This document shows positions 52,160-61,559 of a stretch of 64,000 nucleotides of DNA, in pieces. Below the pieces are notes generated by a model. The model was not told the origin of the DNA. It saw only the letters and a list, made by a program, of their open reading frames with translations, and ran no database searches. The position numbers and the translations under genes were made by a program. The first letter of the stretch is position 1. Every line of letters starts with the position of its first letter. The DNA lies in the NCBI GenBank assembly GCA_019638705.1, contig JAHBTI010000012.1, positions 21,881 through 85,880 of the forward strand, read 5' to 3'. The stretch is from Bacteroidota bacterium. Its GTDB lineage: Bacteria; Bacteroidota; Bacteroidia; B-17B0; Aurantibacillaceae.

Positions 52160-52672
52160 ATGTTAGGTTATACAATTACACAATGGACATTCGGAATACT
52201 TTCGTTTTTGGCGATTATGTTCGCGCTAATGGTGGTGTTCAGCCGCAATCCCGTTAATTCGGTGTTGTATTTAGTGCTCACGTTTTTTTGCATTGCGGGG
52301 CATTACTTATTGTTGAACGCGCAATTTTTGGCTGTGGTTCACATAGCGGTTTACGCGGGTGCAATTATGGTTTTGTTTTTATTCGTGATTATGTTGATGA
52401 ACTTGAACCAAGATACCGAGCCGCAAAAAACAGCCTTGTCAAAATTAATTGCGGGCGTAATTGGCGGCTTGCTGTTAATCGTTTTGGTTGGCGCACTCAA
52501 AGGCACAGAGCAATTACAATTAACACAATACGGTCATTCAGATATCGGCTTGGTAAAAAATTTAGGAACTGTTTTGTTCCGCGAATATTTATTCCCATTT
52601 GAAATTGTTTCAATCTTGTTGTTGTCTGCATTGGTTGGTGCAATCATGATTGGTAAAAAAGAAATTAAATAG
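52160..52672 (+). CDS. nuoJ: NADH-quinone oxidoreductase subunit J
   Basis: Membrane subunit of 170 aa with five transmembrane helices. 'NPVNSVLYLVLTFFCIAGHY' and 'HIAVYAGAIMVLFLFVIMLM' contain the pi-bulge helix region of the family. It ends 25 nt before a non-nuo gene (SUKH-like), which separates it from nuoK. Confidence 0.94.
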   Translation: MLGYTITQWTFGILSFLAIMFALMVVFSRNPVNSVLYLVLTFFCIAGHYLLLNAQFLAVVHIAVYAGAIMVLFLFVIMLMNLNQDTEPQKTALSKLIAGVIGGLLLIVLVGALKGTEQLQLTQYGHSDIGLVKNLGTVLFREYLFPFEIVSILLLSALVGAIMIGKKEIK

Positions 52673-52697
52673 AACAGATTTATATATTTAACAAATT

Positions 52698-53234
52698 ATG
52701 AAACAGCTAAAGGCAATCAAGGACAAAATTGAACAATTGGGTGGGGTTGATTTTTTAGACAGAAAAAAGAGCCAAAAAGTTCGTGATAAAGTTTTGGAAA
52801 AAGAAAATTTGGAAGAATTGATTACAGCTTTCATTGACGATTATGGTTTTGCCATGTTTAATAACACGATAGGCTACAAGACTATTGAAAAAGTTCCCGT
52901 AGCCGGTAATGGTTTGTGTGAGGTGGCAGTGATTTTTGGTTGGAGCAATGATGTACATGGAGTGAAGTGGAGTTTAGAACAATTAAAGGACGAAGTTGAA
53001 GGATATTTTCCTTTTGCTGAAGGGTTTCCCGGCGATTATGTTTGTGTTTGTACCAAAAAAAATACTGATAAGGGGAAAATCTATTATTGGGCGCACGAAG
53101 AAGGAGAATTATATTTGATAGCAAATTCGTTTGAAGAATTTGTGATGAGTTGGGAATTGAATCAGGAAGATAATTCCGATGATGATAATTTATTAGACGG
53201 TTTAATAGACTTTTCGTTTGCCGATGATTTCTAA
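52698..53234 (+). CDS. SMI1/KNR4 (SUKH)-like protein inside the nuo operon
   Basis: 178 aa, soluble, acidic C-terminus (DDDNLLDGLIDFSFADDF). The middle and end show the SUKH pattern: 'AGNGLCEVAVIFGWS', 'FPGDYVCVCTKKNTDKGKIY' and 'YLIANSFEEFVMSWEL'. SUKH proteins are best known as immunity proteins against contact-dependent toxins, and some serve as regulators. It is not a complex I subunit, lies on the same strand between nuoJ and nuoK with short gaps (25 and 54 nt), and is more A/T-rich than both neighbours. No toxin gene is near. Family call fairly good, role unknown. Confidence 0.7.
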   Translation: MKQLKAIKDKIEQLGGVDFLDRKKSQKVRDKVLEKENLEELITAFIDDYGFAMFNNTIGYKTIEKVPVAGNGLCEVAVIFGWSNDVHGVKWSLEQLKDEVEGYFPFAEGFPGDYVCVCTKKNTDKGKIYYWAHEEGELYLIANSFEEFVMSWELNQEDNSDDDNLLDGLIDFSFADDF

Positions 53235-53288
53235 ACTAACGGAATGAAAATTTAAAAACTTTACAAATCTAAAATCAAACTTAAAAAA

Positions 53289-53600
53289 ATGATAAACGGA
53301 ATTTCAATAAATATGTACCTGATGTTAAGCACAATTATTTTCATCATTGGTGCAATCGGCGTAATGGCTCGCAGAAACACAATTATTCTTTTTATGTGCA
53401 TAGAACTCATGTTGAACGCGGTGAATTTATTGCTCGTTGCTTTCAGCAGATTGCACAACGATTCAAACGGACAAGTATTTGTGTTCTTTGTTATGGCAGT
53501 AGCGGCGGCGGAAGTGGCTGTGGGCTTGGCAATATTGAGCATGATTTACCGCAACATTAAAAGCATTGACACAGACTTATTAAGTAAACTGAAAAATTAA
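53289..53600 (+). CDS. nuoK: NADH-quinone oxidoreductase subunit K
   Basis: Small antiporter-like membrane subunit (MrpC type), 103 aa, three helices. The buried Glu residues lie in '[20 protein letters not shown]' and '[20 protein letters not shown]'. Preceded by the SUKH-like gene and followed after 8 nt by nuoL. Confidence 0.95.
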   Translation: MINGISINMYLMLSTIIFIIGAIGVMARRNTIILFMCIELMLNAVNLLLVAFSRLHNDSNGQVFVFFVMAVAAAEVAVGLAILSMIYRNIKSIDTDLLSKLKN

Positions 53601-53608
53601 AAAATTGT

Positions 53609-55498
53609 ATGATAAAATTAGCTGCACTTGTTCCCTTATTTCCGTTGATTGGTTTTTTGATTAACGGATTTTTCGGAAAAAAAATATCAAAAGGTTTAAG
53701 CGGAACAATCGCTTCCGTAGCGGTGTTGGCATCGTTTGTAGTTTCCGTTTTAATTTTTGTGGAACTGCAAACCTCTGCGCAAAAAGAACATATCGTAAAT
53801 GTATTTTCATGGATTAATTCGGGCATACTCACTATTCCGTTTGAATTTTTAATTGACCCTTTGTCCGCTTGGTTTTTGCTCATCATCACAGGCATCGGCT
53901 TTTTAATTCATGTTTACTCAACTGCTTATATGCACGATGACGAGGGCTTTTCGCGCTTTTTCACTTACTTAAATTTATTCGTGTTCTTCATGTTGCTGTT
54001 GGTAATGGGCAACAATTACCTCATCACCTTTGTAGGTTGGGAAGGTGTGGGACTTTGCTCTTATTTGCTCATCGGCTTTTGGTACAAAAACACGGCTTAC
54101 AACAACGCTGCGAAAAAAGCCTTTGTTATGAACCGCATTGGCGACTTAGGATTTTTACTCGGCATCATTTTAATCTTCATCACGTTCGGAAGCATTACTT
54201 ACACCGACATTTTTGACAAAGCTGGCATTGCAAGCACTTCCACCATTACAGCGATTGCCTTATTGTTGTTCATCGGCGCAATGGGAAAATCGGCGCAATT
54301 ACCTTTATACACTTGGTTGCCCGATGCTATGGCAGGTCCAACGCCTGTGTCCGCGCTCATTCACGCCGCAACCATGGTTACGGCAGGTATTTTTATGGTA
54401 GTGCGTTCCAACGTGTTTTACTCAATTTCTCATGTTGCTTCTGAAACCGTTGCGGTTGTCGGTGCAATCACCGCTTTGTTTGCCGCGACAATCGGTGTGT
54501 TTCAAAACGATATTAAAAAGATTTTGGCGTATTCAACCGTGTCGCAACTCGGCTTAATGTTTTTGGGATTGGGCGTTGGCGCATACAGTTCGGCGGTGTT
54601 TCACGTTACAACTCATGCGTTCTTTAAAGCACTTTTGTTCTTGGGCGCAGGCTCTGTAATCCACGCTATGGGCGGCGAGCAAGACATTCGCAAAATGGGC
54701 GGCTTGAGCGGAAAAATAAAAATTACGTTCATTACTATGTTGCTTGGAACGATTGCGATAAGCGGTATTCCGCCGTTCAGCGGATTTTTCAGCAAAGACG
54801 AAATTTTAGCGCACACTTACGAGCACAGCAAACTATTGTGGTTGGTTGGAATGTTGGCTTCCTTGCTCACAGCCTTTTATATGTTCCGCTTGTTGTTCCT
54901 TACTTTCTTTGGAAAATTCAGAGGCACACACGAACAAGAACATCATTTGCACGAATCGCCAAAAGCAATGACTTTGCCTTTAATTATTCTTGCCGTGCTT
55001 TCAGTCATTGGCGGAGTGCTTGGCTTGCCTGAGTTTTGGGGCTTTGAAAATTATATGCACCACCATTTAGAGCCGATTATTAAGCACCCGAATTATTCAA
55101 TCTTATCTCACGAAACAGAATGGATTTTAATGGGCTTGGCTGTTGCGGGCGCGGTTGCGGCGATTTACGCGACTTATGTTCTTTATATGCAAAAGAAAAC
55201 TTTGCCTGCGGCTGACGAAAAAGATTTGAAAGCTTGGCAGCGTGTGGTCTATAACAAATATTATGTGGACGAAATTTATGATGCCATTATTCGCAAACCA
55301 TTAGACGGAATTTCAAATCTGTTTTACAAATTCGTGGACAAGCAAGTGATTGACGGCATTGTAAACGGCATTGGAAATTTGGTAAAAACAACAGGCTCAT
55401 CGGTGCGCTATTTGCAAAACGGAAACATCGGCTTTTATGTGATGAGCATGGTGTTGGGCATTGTGCTGATTGTGTTATTAACCTTTATAGTAAAATAA
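53609..55498 (+). CDS. nuoL: NADH-quinone oxidoreductase subunit L
   Basis: Distal antiporter-like proton pump subunit, 629 aa with about 16 helices and the lateral amphipathic helix at the C-terminus. 'FVGWEGVGLCSYLLIGFWY' contains the key Glu; 'GKSAQLPLYTWLPDAMAGPT' and 'ALIHAATMVTAGIFMVVR' hold the channel Lys and His residues. Confidence 0.96.
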   Translation: MIKLAALVPLFPLIGFLINGFFGKKISKGLSGTIASVAVLASFVVSVLIFVELQTSAQKEHIVNVFSWINSGILTIPFEFLIDPLSAWFLLIITGIGFLIHVYSTAYMHDDEGFSRFFTYLNLFVFFMLLLVMGNNYLITFVGWEGVGLCSYLLIGFWYKNTAYNNAAKKAFVMNRIGDLGFLLGIILIFITFGSITYTDIFDKAGIASTSTITAIALLLFIGAMGKSAQLPLYTWLPDAMAGPTPVSALIHAATMVTAGIFMVVRSNVFYSISHVASETVAVVGAITALFAATIGVFQNDIKKILAYSTVSQLGLMFLGLGVGAYSSAVFHVTTHAFFKALLFLGAGSVIHAMGGEQDIRKMGGLSGKIKITFITMLLGTIAISGIPPFSGFFSKDEILAHTYEHSKLLWLVGMLASLLTAFYMFRLLFLTFFGKFRGTHEQEHHLHESPKAMTLPLIILAVLSVIGGVLGLPEFWGFENYMHHHLEPIIKHPNYSILSHETEWILMGLAVAGAVAAIYATYVLYMQKKTLPAADEKDLKAWQRVVYNKYYVDEIYDAIIRKPLDGISNLFYKFVDKQVIDGIVNGIGNLVKTTGSSVRYLQNGNIGFYVMSMVLGIVLIVLLTFIVK

Positions 55499-55515
55499 AA
55501 AATTTAGAATAGAAT

Positions 55516-57033
55516 ATGTTAGCAGGTTTATTAATTATTTTTCCTTTAGTGGCTGCGGTGTTGGTATTTTTTACCAAAGATGGCGCGAGTAATTTCAATT
55601 CAACAACTGCCACAGGCGACGCGGTGGTGTCTTTTGGCAAAAAAAATACTGCACGCAACTTGGCTTTTGCAGCGTCAATAGTTGAATTTCTTTTGGCGTT
55701 GGTAGCTATTTGTCCCGTTGAGTACGCGCCCGATTCAGCTTTGTTGAACTTAAATTGCACTTGGGTTGAAAGTTTAGGCATTCATTTCGCCGTAAGCATT
55801 GACAGCTTAAGTTTGTTAATGGTGTTGCTCACCACGTTTTTAGTGCCGCTGATTATTTTGTCGTCATTCAAAACAAATTACGAAAACGCGAACAGTTTTT
55901 ACGGATTAATTCTCTTTATGCAAATGGCGTTAATCGGTGTGTTTACAGCCAACGACGGATTTTTGTTTTATGTGTTTTGGGAACTCGCTTTAATTCCAAT
56001 CTATTTTATATGCTTGTTGTGGGGCGGCGAAAATCGCGGACAAATTACGTTTAAGTTTTTTGTTTATACTTTATTCGGCTCGCTCTTTATGCTCATCGGT
56101 TTGATTTATTTGTACAATCATACCAACGTGGACGGACAAAAATCGTGGGCGGTGCAAGCCTTGTACGATGCGGGTCGCAGCCTCACCGCAACGCAACAAA
56201 GCGCGGTGTTTTGGTTAATCTTTATTGCTTTCGCCATTAAAATGCCAATCTTTCCTTTCCACACCTGGCAACCCGATACTTACGTTACCGCGCCAACGCA
56301 AGGAACGATGCTGCTTTCGGGCATCATGTTAAAAATGGGAACGTTTGGTTTAATAAAATGGCTCTTGCCTGTTGTGCCTTTGGGCTTGCAGGAATGGGGC
56401 AACACAGCAATTATACTTTCAGTCATCGGCATTGTTTACGCTTCCTGCATTGCCATTGCGCAAAAAGATTTTAAACGTTTAATTGCGTATTCGTCCATCG
56501 CGCACGTTGGTTTGATTTCTGCGGGAATTTTGTCGGGCAACCAACAAGGTGTGCAGGGCGCAATTATGCAAATGTTGGCGCACGGTGTAAACGTTGTCGG
56601 ATTATTTTTCATCGCCGATATTTTGTTGCGCCACACCGGAACGCGCGATATGGACAAGCTCGGCGGCATTCGCAGCATGAACGGAAATTTCGCGGTGTTG
56701 TTTTTAATTATTGTGCTTGGCTCGGTGGCATTGCCTTTAACAAACGGTTTTGTGGGAGAATTTTTATTGATTAACGGCGTGTATCAATATTCCGCTTACA
56801 TCGCGGCATTTGCGGGATTAACCATAATTCTCGGCGCGGTGTATATGTTTCGTGCCTATCAAAACATTATGTTGGGCGAAAAGAAATCATCGTTCATTGA
56901 ATTTGGCTCTATTGCAAAAAGCGACAAAGTTGTGTTGATTGTAATTGTGATTGCGATTATTGCTTTTGGTGTGTATCCTGCGCCACTCAACTATTTTGCA
57001 GAAGTGGCAGCACAAACTATTTTAAATAAATAA
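55516..57033 (+). CDS. nuoM: NADH-quinone oxidoreductase subunit M
   Basis: Second antiporter-like proton pump subunit, 505 aa. 'FWELALIPIYFICLLWGG' has the pumping Glu; 'AFAIKMPIFPFHTWQPDTYV' and 'SSIAHVGLISAGIL' are family blocks. Residues 20-45 form a non-hydrophobic insert (KDGASNFNSTTATGDA region), unusual in position but short. Confidence 0.95.
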   Translation: MLAGLLIIFPLVAAVLVFFTKDGASNFNSTTATGDAVVSFGKKNTARNLAFAASIVEFLLALVAICPVEYAPDSALLNLNCTWVESLGIHFAVSIDSLSLLMVLLTTFLVPLIILSSFKTNYENANSFYGLILFMQMALIGVFTANDGFLFYVFWELALIPIYFICLLWGGENRGQITFKFFVYTLFGSLFMLIGLIYLYNHTNVDGQKSWAVQALYDAGRSLTATQQSAVFWLIFIAFAIKMPIFPFHTWQPDTYVTAPTQGTMLLSGIMLKMGTFGLIKWLLPVVPLGLQEWGNTAIILSVIGIVYASCIAIAQKDFKRLIAYSSIAHVGLISAGILSGNQQGVQGAIMQMLAHGVNVVGLFFIADILLRHTGTRDMDKLGGIRSMNGNFAVLFLIIVLGSVALPLTNGFVGEFLLINGVYQYSAYIAAFAGLTIILGAVYMFRAYQNIMLGEKKSSFIEFGSIAKSDKVVLIVIVIAIIAFGVYPAPLNYFAEVAAQTILNK

Positions 57034-57117
57034 ACAGATAAAAACGAATTAACAGAAATATGAAATGAGCCGTAAGGCGAATTCCATTTGACCAAAACAT
57101 AAAATTAAAAAAGACAA

Positions 57118-58509
57118 ATGAAAGGACTATTAATTATAAGCGGATTGGGCATTTTGGCAATGTTAGCCGAAGTATTCAAATTTAAAAAACTGTTGTTGCC
57201 ATTGGTGCTGCTCGGCATTGTGGCGGCTTTCGCTTTTAATTTCATGGAATGGAACACGGGTTTGAGCATTCCTTACTTTGACAACATGATTGGCTTTGAC
57301 AAACCCGCGCTTGCCTTTTCGGGAATTATTCTCGCTACGGCTTTCTTCTGGTTTATTTTGGCGAATGATTATTTTGAAGAAGACACCAACTTAGTTGACC
57401 ACTTTGCCTTAGTGTTGTTTGCTTTGGTTGGCGCGTTGATGTTGACTTCTTTCAAAAACATGACCACTTTGTTTTTGGGCGTGGAGATTATGAGCATTCC
57501 TTTATATGTATTAGCCGCAAGCAAAAAACACGACATGAAAAGCAACGAAGCGGGTTTTAAATATTTAATCATGGGTTCGTTTGCAAGTGCGTTTTTATTG
57601 TTCGGCATTGCCTTGATTTATGGTGCTTCGGGAAGTTTTGATTTGCACAAAATCAGCGACTACATTAGCGCAAACGCAAATGATTTACCGATGTTTTTTT
57701 ACGTTGGTGTGGTGATGATGTTAGTAGCGATGTGTTTTAAAGTTTCTGCCGCGCCCTTTCATTTTTGGACACCCGATGTTTATGAAGGCTCTCCGACTTT
57801 GATTACAGCCTTGATGAGCACCGTTGTGAAAACCGCAGCATTCGCGGCAATCCTGCGTTTGTTTTTGGTTGATTTTGCAGGTGTAAACGAATTATGGAAA
57901 GGAATTTTAGCGACTGTAATTGCCTTATCGCTCATCATTGCCAACTTCACAGCCGCCATGCAAACAAGCGTGAAACGTATGTTGGCGTATTCAAGCATCA
58001 GCCACGCTGCCTTTATGCTCATGGTAATTTTAGCCAACGTGCGCAGCAATTTATCTTTAGATGCCATTATTTATTATTCGCTCGCTTATTCAGTTGGCAG
58101 CATTGCAGCATTTGGTGTGTTATACAACGTAAGCCGCAAAGGCGACGAAACATATAGCGCATTTAACGGCTTAGCTAAACGCAATCCCGCTTTGGCTTTG
58201 TGTATGGCTGTGGCAATGTTTTCATTGGCGGGTATTCCCGTAACAGCAGGTTTCTTTGCAAAATATTTTGTGTTTACCGCGATGATTGGCACGCCTTATA
58301 AATGGTTGTTGATTTTAGCCGTTCTCACTTCAGTTGTTGGTGTGTATTATTATTTGAAAGTAATTATCGCTATGTATTTCGGTAAAGCGGAAACAACAGA
58401 AAAAATTGCGGTGGAAAAATCTCAACTATTTGTGATTGTGTTTACCACCCTTGCAACGCTTGCGATTGGTATTGTGCCAAGTTTTGTGGCGGAGATGTTT
58501 AAGTTTTAA
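57118..58509 (+). CDS. nuoN: NADH-quinone oxidoreductase subunit N
   Basis: Third antiporter-like subunit next to NuoK, 463 aa. 'FLGVEIMSIPLYVLAASKKH', 'FKVSAAPFHFWTPDVYEGSP' and 'RMLAYSSISHAAFMLMVI' are intact. Last gene of the operon; a CTCCCC/GGGGAG hairpin (58516-58532) follows. Confidence 0.95.
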   Translation: MKGLLIISGLGILAMLAEVFKFKKLLLPLVLLGIVAAFAFNFMEWNTGLSIPYFDNMIGFDKPALAFSGIILATAFFWFILANDYFEEDTNLVDHFALVLFALVGALMLTSFKNMTTLFLGVEIMSIPLYVLAASKKHDMKSNEAGFKYLIMGSFASAFLLFGIALIYGASGSFDLHKISDYISANANDLPMFFYVGVVMMLVAMCFKVSAAPFHFWTPDVYEGSPTLITALMSTVVKTAAFAAILRLFLVDFAGVNELWKGILATVIALSLIIANFTAAMQTSVKRMLAYSSISHAAFMLMVILANVRSNLSLDAIIYYSLAYSVGSIAAFGVLYNVSRKGDETYSAFNGLAKRNPALALCMAVAMFSLAGIPVTAGFFAKYFVFTAMIGTPYKWLLILAVLTSVVGVYYYLKVIIAMYFGKAETTEKIAVEKSQLFVIVFTTLATLAIGIVPSFVAEMFKF

Positions 58510-58515
58510 CGGAAA

Positions 58516-58532
58516 CTCCCCCAAAAGGGGAG
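58516..58532 (+). repeat. CTCCCC/GGGGAG hairpin after nuoN
   Basis: Six-bp stem with a short loop 7 nt after the nuoN stop. The following T run is weak (GTTTGGTATT), so it may be a processing or 3'-protecting hairpin rather than a strong terminator. Confidence 0.45.
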
Positions 58533-58541
58533 GGTTTGGTA

Positions 58542-58610
58542 TTACTCTTTCACAAACTTGCCAATTTCATTCCCAGTTAAGGACAAGCGCGTGTCTTTCC
58601 CGATGAACAT
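58542..58610 (-). pseudogene. Remnant of a T9SS sorting-domain tail
   Basis: A 22-codon stretch on the minus strand ends 'LTGNEIGKFVKE' plus TAA. This equals the usual last residues of T9SS type A tails. The DNA resembles the end of the NHL protein gene (35297), where the last codons also read KFVKE. Nothing upstream continues the frame, so it is read as a decayed gene end. Confidence 0.4.
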
Positions 58611-58635
58611 AACGTTCTGTTAAAGTAAATTTTTC

Positions 58636-58643
58636 TATTTTTG
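58636..58643 (+). promoter_or_regulatory. -7 box of the phosphohexomutase gene
   Basis: TATTTTTG, exact TAnnTTTG match, 22 nt before the ATG. An AGAGGAGG stretch sits only 1-2 nt before the start codon, too close to act as a normal SD. Confidence 0.45.
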
Positions 58644-58665
58644 AACTTCATTTTTTAGAGGAGGC

Positions 58666-60072
58666 ATGACAAAGATTAAATTCGGAACTGACGGTTGGCG
58701 CGCCATTATAGCGCAAGATTTTACGGTGGATAATGTAGCGCGTGTAACCGAAGCCACCGCTAAATGGTTGTTAAACCAAAAATTAAACCACAGCGTTGTT
58801 TTGGGGCACGATTGCCGTTTTGCAGGCGAATTGTTTGCCGAAGTGGCAGCCAAAGTTTTTATAGCACATAACATTAAAGTTTTTCTTGCCAAAGATTTTG
58901 TGAGCACGCCCATGATTTCGCTGGGTGCAGTGCAATACAAAACAGGTTTGGGCATTATTATTACGGCAAGCCACAATCCGCCGTCTTACAACGGTTACAA
59001 AATAAAAGGGTATTACGGTGGTCCGCTTGCGCCTGAACACGTTCAGGAAATTGAAAACGTTATTCCCGAAAAAGCCGATACCACTTGGCAAAACGTGAAT
59101 TTAAAAGATGCCGAAACAAAAGGGTTGTTGGAAATTGCGCCGTTGGAAGATTTGTACATTAAGCATGTGGAAGAAAATTTTGATTTGGAAGCAATTAAAA
59201 ATTCAAACCTCAACTTGGCTTACGATGCCATGTACGGCGCGGGACAAAGAGTCATGCAGCGTTTGTTCCCCGACATTCACAAATTGCATTGCGACCACAA
59301 CCCAAGTTTTAACGGACAAGCCCCTGAACCCATTCACAAAAATTTAATGGAGTTCAGCAACTTTATTAAAGAAAACGGAAACATTTCCTGCGGGCTTGCC
59401 ACAGACGGCGATGCAGACCGCATTGGGCTATATGACGACAAAGGAAATTTTGTGGACTCACATCACATTATTTTATTGCTTATTCATTACCTCGTTAAAT
59501 ACAAAGGCATGAAAGGTAAGGTGGCAGTAGCTTTCAGCACCACCGTAAAAATTAAAACCATGTGCGAACATTATAATTTGCCACTTGATGTAGTGAAAAT
59601 CGGTTTCAAATATATATGCAGCATTATGGTAAACGAAGATGTGCTGGTGGGCGGCGAAGAAAGCGGCGGCATTGCCATTAAAGGGCACATTCCGGAGCGC
59701 GACGGCATTTGGATGGGACTGACGATTTGGGAATTTATGGCAAAAACAGGAAAAAGTTTGCACGAATTGATTGAAGAAGTGTATGCCATTACAGGTACAT
59801 TTTGGTTTGAGCGCAACGATTTGCATATTGACGATACCATAAAAAACAAAGTGCTGCAAAACTGCCAATCGGGCGCGTACAAAGCATTTGGCAAATACAA
59901 GGTTCAGCGCACGGACAATTTGGACGGTTACAAATTTTTCTTTGACGACAATACTTGGCTCATGGTTCGTGCAAGCGGCACAGAGCCTGTGTTGCGCGTG
60001 TATGCCGAAGGTGTGGATAAAGCGCAGGCAGAAGATATGTTAGCCGATGCTAAAAAAGTTTTGTTGGCATAA
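58666..60072 (+). CDS. Phosphoglucomutase/phosphomannomutase family enzyme
   Basis: Alpha-D-phosphohexomutase moving phosphate between C1 and C6 of a hexose (or hexosamine) phosphate, 468 aa. Phosphoserine Ser102 in 'TASHNPPSYNGYK', metal loop 'DGDADR' (247-252), sugar loop 'GGEESGGI' and phosphate loop 'RASGTEPVLRVYAE' are all intact. 'FGTDGWRAII' opens the protein. Substrate (glucose, mannose or glucosamine) cannot be decided here. yggS follows after 18 nt. Confidence 0.92.
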   Translation: MTKIKFGTDGWRAIIAQDFTVDNVARVTEATAKWLLNQKLNHSVVLGHDCRFAGELFAEVAAKVFIAHNIKVFLAKDFVSTPMISLGAVQYKTGLGIIITASHNPPSYNGYKIKGYYGGPLAPEHVQEIENVIPEKADTTWQNVNLKDAETKGLLEIAPLEDLYIKHVEENFDLEAIKNSNLNLAYDAMYGAGQRVMQRLFPDIHKLHCDHNPSFNGQAPEPIHKNLMEFSNFIKENGNISCGLATDGDADRIGLYDDKGNFVDSHHIILLLIHYLVKYKGMKGKVAVAFSTTVKIKTMCEHYNLPLDVVKIGFKYICSIMVNEDVLVGGEESGGIAIKGHIPERDGIWMGLTIWEFMAKTGKSLHELIEEVYAITGTFWFERNDLHIDDTIKNKVLQNCQSGAYKAFGKYKVQRTDNLDGYKFFFDDNTWLMVRASGTEPVLRVYAEGVDKAQAEDMLADAKKVLLA

Positions 60073-60077
60073 ACCTT

Positions 60078-60085
60078 TACCTTTG
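60078..60085 (+). promoter_or_regulatory. -7 box of yggS
   Basis: TACCTTTG, exact match, ends 5 nt before ATG 60091. If used, the transcript would start at about the ATG (leaderless). Confidence 0.4.
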
Positions 60086-60090
60086 CAGGC

Positions 60091-60756
60091 ATGAGTTCAG
60101 TAACACAAAATTTGCTTGACATAAAAAATGCCTTGCCCGAACACGTTACGTTAATTGCCGTTTCAAAAACCAAGCCAAACGCCTTGTTGCAGGAAGCCTA
60201 CGATGCAGGACAGCGCGATTTTGGCGAAAATTATGTGCAGGAATTAACGGACAAACACGCCGCTTTGCCAAAAGATATTCACTGGCATTTTATAGGGCAT
60301 TTGCAAAGCAATAAAGTAAAATACATTGCGCCTTTTGTTCATCTTATTCACGGTGTGGACAGCTTAAAATTATTGCAAGAAATAAACAAGCAGGCACAAA
60401 AAAATAACCGTGTCATTCATTGCCTGCTTCAAATTTTTATTGCGCAAGAGGAAACAAAATTCGGTTTGAGTTTTGAAGAATGTGAAGAACTGTTGAACTC
60501 CGAAATTTTTAAGCAATTAAACAACGTATCGATAAACGGCTTTATGGCTATGGCAAGTAACACCGATGATGACACGCAAATCAGAAAAGAATTTCAATCA
60601 CTCAAAAAATTTTACGAAAAAATGAAGGTGCAACATTCGCAGTTTTCCATATTAAGTTTTGGCATGAGCAGTGATTACAACATAGCCGTTGAGGAAGGCA
60701 GCACTATGGTTCGCATTGGCAGTGCCATTTTTGGGGAAAGGGATTATTCTGGTTAA
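60091..60756 (+). CDS. yggS: YggS/PROSC-family pyridoxal phosphate homeostasis protein
   Basis: PLP-binding protein of the alanine racemase N-terminal fold, 221 aa, involved in vitamin B6 and amino acid homeostasis; no clear catalysis. PLP lysine Lys26 in 'LIAVSKTKP'. 'FGENYVQELTDK', 'IHWHFIGHLQSNKVK' and '[20 protein letters not shown]' (phosphate-binding end) are intact. The last 183 nt are repeated at 61717-61899 behind an outer-membrane protein gene, so the 3' end of this gene may have been replaced by an incoming allele. Confidence 0.93.
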   Translation: MSSVTQNLLDIKNALPEHVTLIAVSKTKPNALLQEAYDAGQRDFGENYVQELTDKHAALPKDIHWHFIGHLQSNKVKYIAPFVHLIHGVDSLKLLQEINKQAQKNNRVIHCLLQIFIAQEETKFGLSFEECEELLNSEIFKQLNNVSINGFMAMASNTDDDTQIRKEFQSLKKFYEKMKVQHSQFSILSFGMSSDYNIAVEEGSTMVRIGSAIFGERDYSG

Positions 60757-60822
60757 AATACTATACCTCTTTCATAATAAAATAGAATTATACTCGTTCT
60801 ACTCATAAAAAAACATCAATTT

Positions 60823-61530
60823 ATGCCTAAACCTTTTTTCAAAATATTTGTTTGTTCTTTCATGTTCTTTGCCACCGGAAAACTTTTGGCGCAGGTAAAA
60901 GAGCGTAAATTCTATACAGAGTTTTCGCCCAATTACACTTTTTCCAAAATAAATATCAATCATGAAAAAATAGACATAAAAGTAAAATCATTTCCTATGG
61001 CAAGTTTTGGCTTGGGGTTTTTTCAGACATTCAAGTCTAATTTTTTTTATGATGTATCACTTAATTATCATTTTCGCAATTACCGTTCATCTACTATACC
61101 TTTTGGTGGTACGACAGACAATGGTTCTACTACAATGCCTCTTCTGAATGCCAATATCGGAATAACAACAAAGCATTCTTCAAAATATAAATTAATGGCA
61201 GGAATAGGAGGTTCTTTAGGCTATTCTTTAGATGTAGATATGTTATTTGTCATGAAAGATACAGGTGCTGTTGTAGAAAAATCTCTTGGTACAGAAGTTA
61301 CACGCAAAAGAATGATTACATCATTTATTAATGTATCATCGGGCATACTAATTTATGGTAAGAAAAGAAACTATATGATTAATGTAAGTTACTCTTACGG
61401 TTTTCAAGTTCCGTATCGTATTAAATACACTTACACCGAAAAACAAAATGTTTATTATGCCGAAGTTTTAAGCAGAGATTCTTTTGTTCAATTACAATTC
61501 AAATGGTTTTTGAAAAACAGAAAAGCATGA
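60823..61530 (+). CDS. Predicted outer-membrane beta-barrel protein
   Basis: 235 aa with a signal peptide (about 1-23, ending KLLAQ). The mature part alternates polar and aromatic residues in strands ('FYTEFSPNYTFSKININ', 'FFYDVSLNYHFRNYRSSTIP', 'NYMINVSYSYGFQVPYRIKY') and ends with the aromatic 'FVQLQFKWFLK', typical of small barrels in Bacteroidota. No specific family recognised. It is more A/T-rich than yggS and lies exactly between the two copies of the yggS 3' end. Confidence 0.65.
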   Translation: MPKPFFKIFVCSFMFFATGKLLAQVKERKFYTEFSPNYTFSKININHEKIDIKVKSFPMASFGLGFFQTFKSNFFYDVSLNYHFRNYRSSTIPFGGTTDNGSTTMPLLNANIGITTKHSSKYKLMAGIGGSLGYSLDVDMLFVMKDTGAVVEKSLGTEVTRKRMITSFINVSSGILIYGKKRNYMINVSYSYGFQVPYRIKYTYTEKQNVYYAEVLSRDSFVQLQFKWFLKNRKA

Positions 61531-61559
61531 TTAATGTCAATCATTTTTCAGTACATTAT

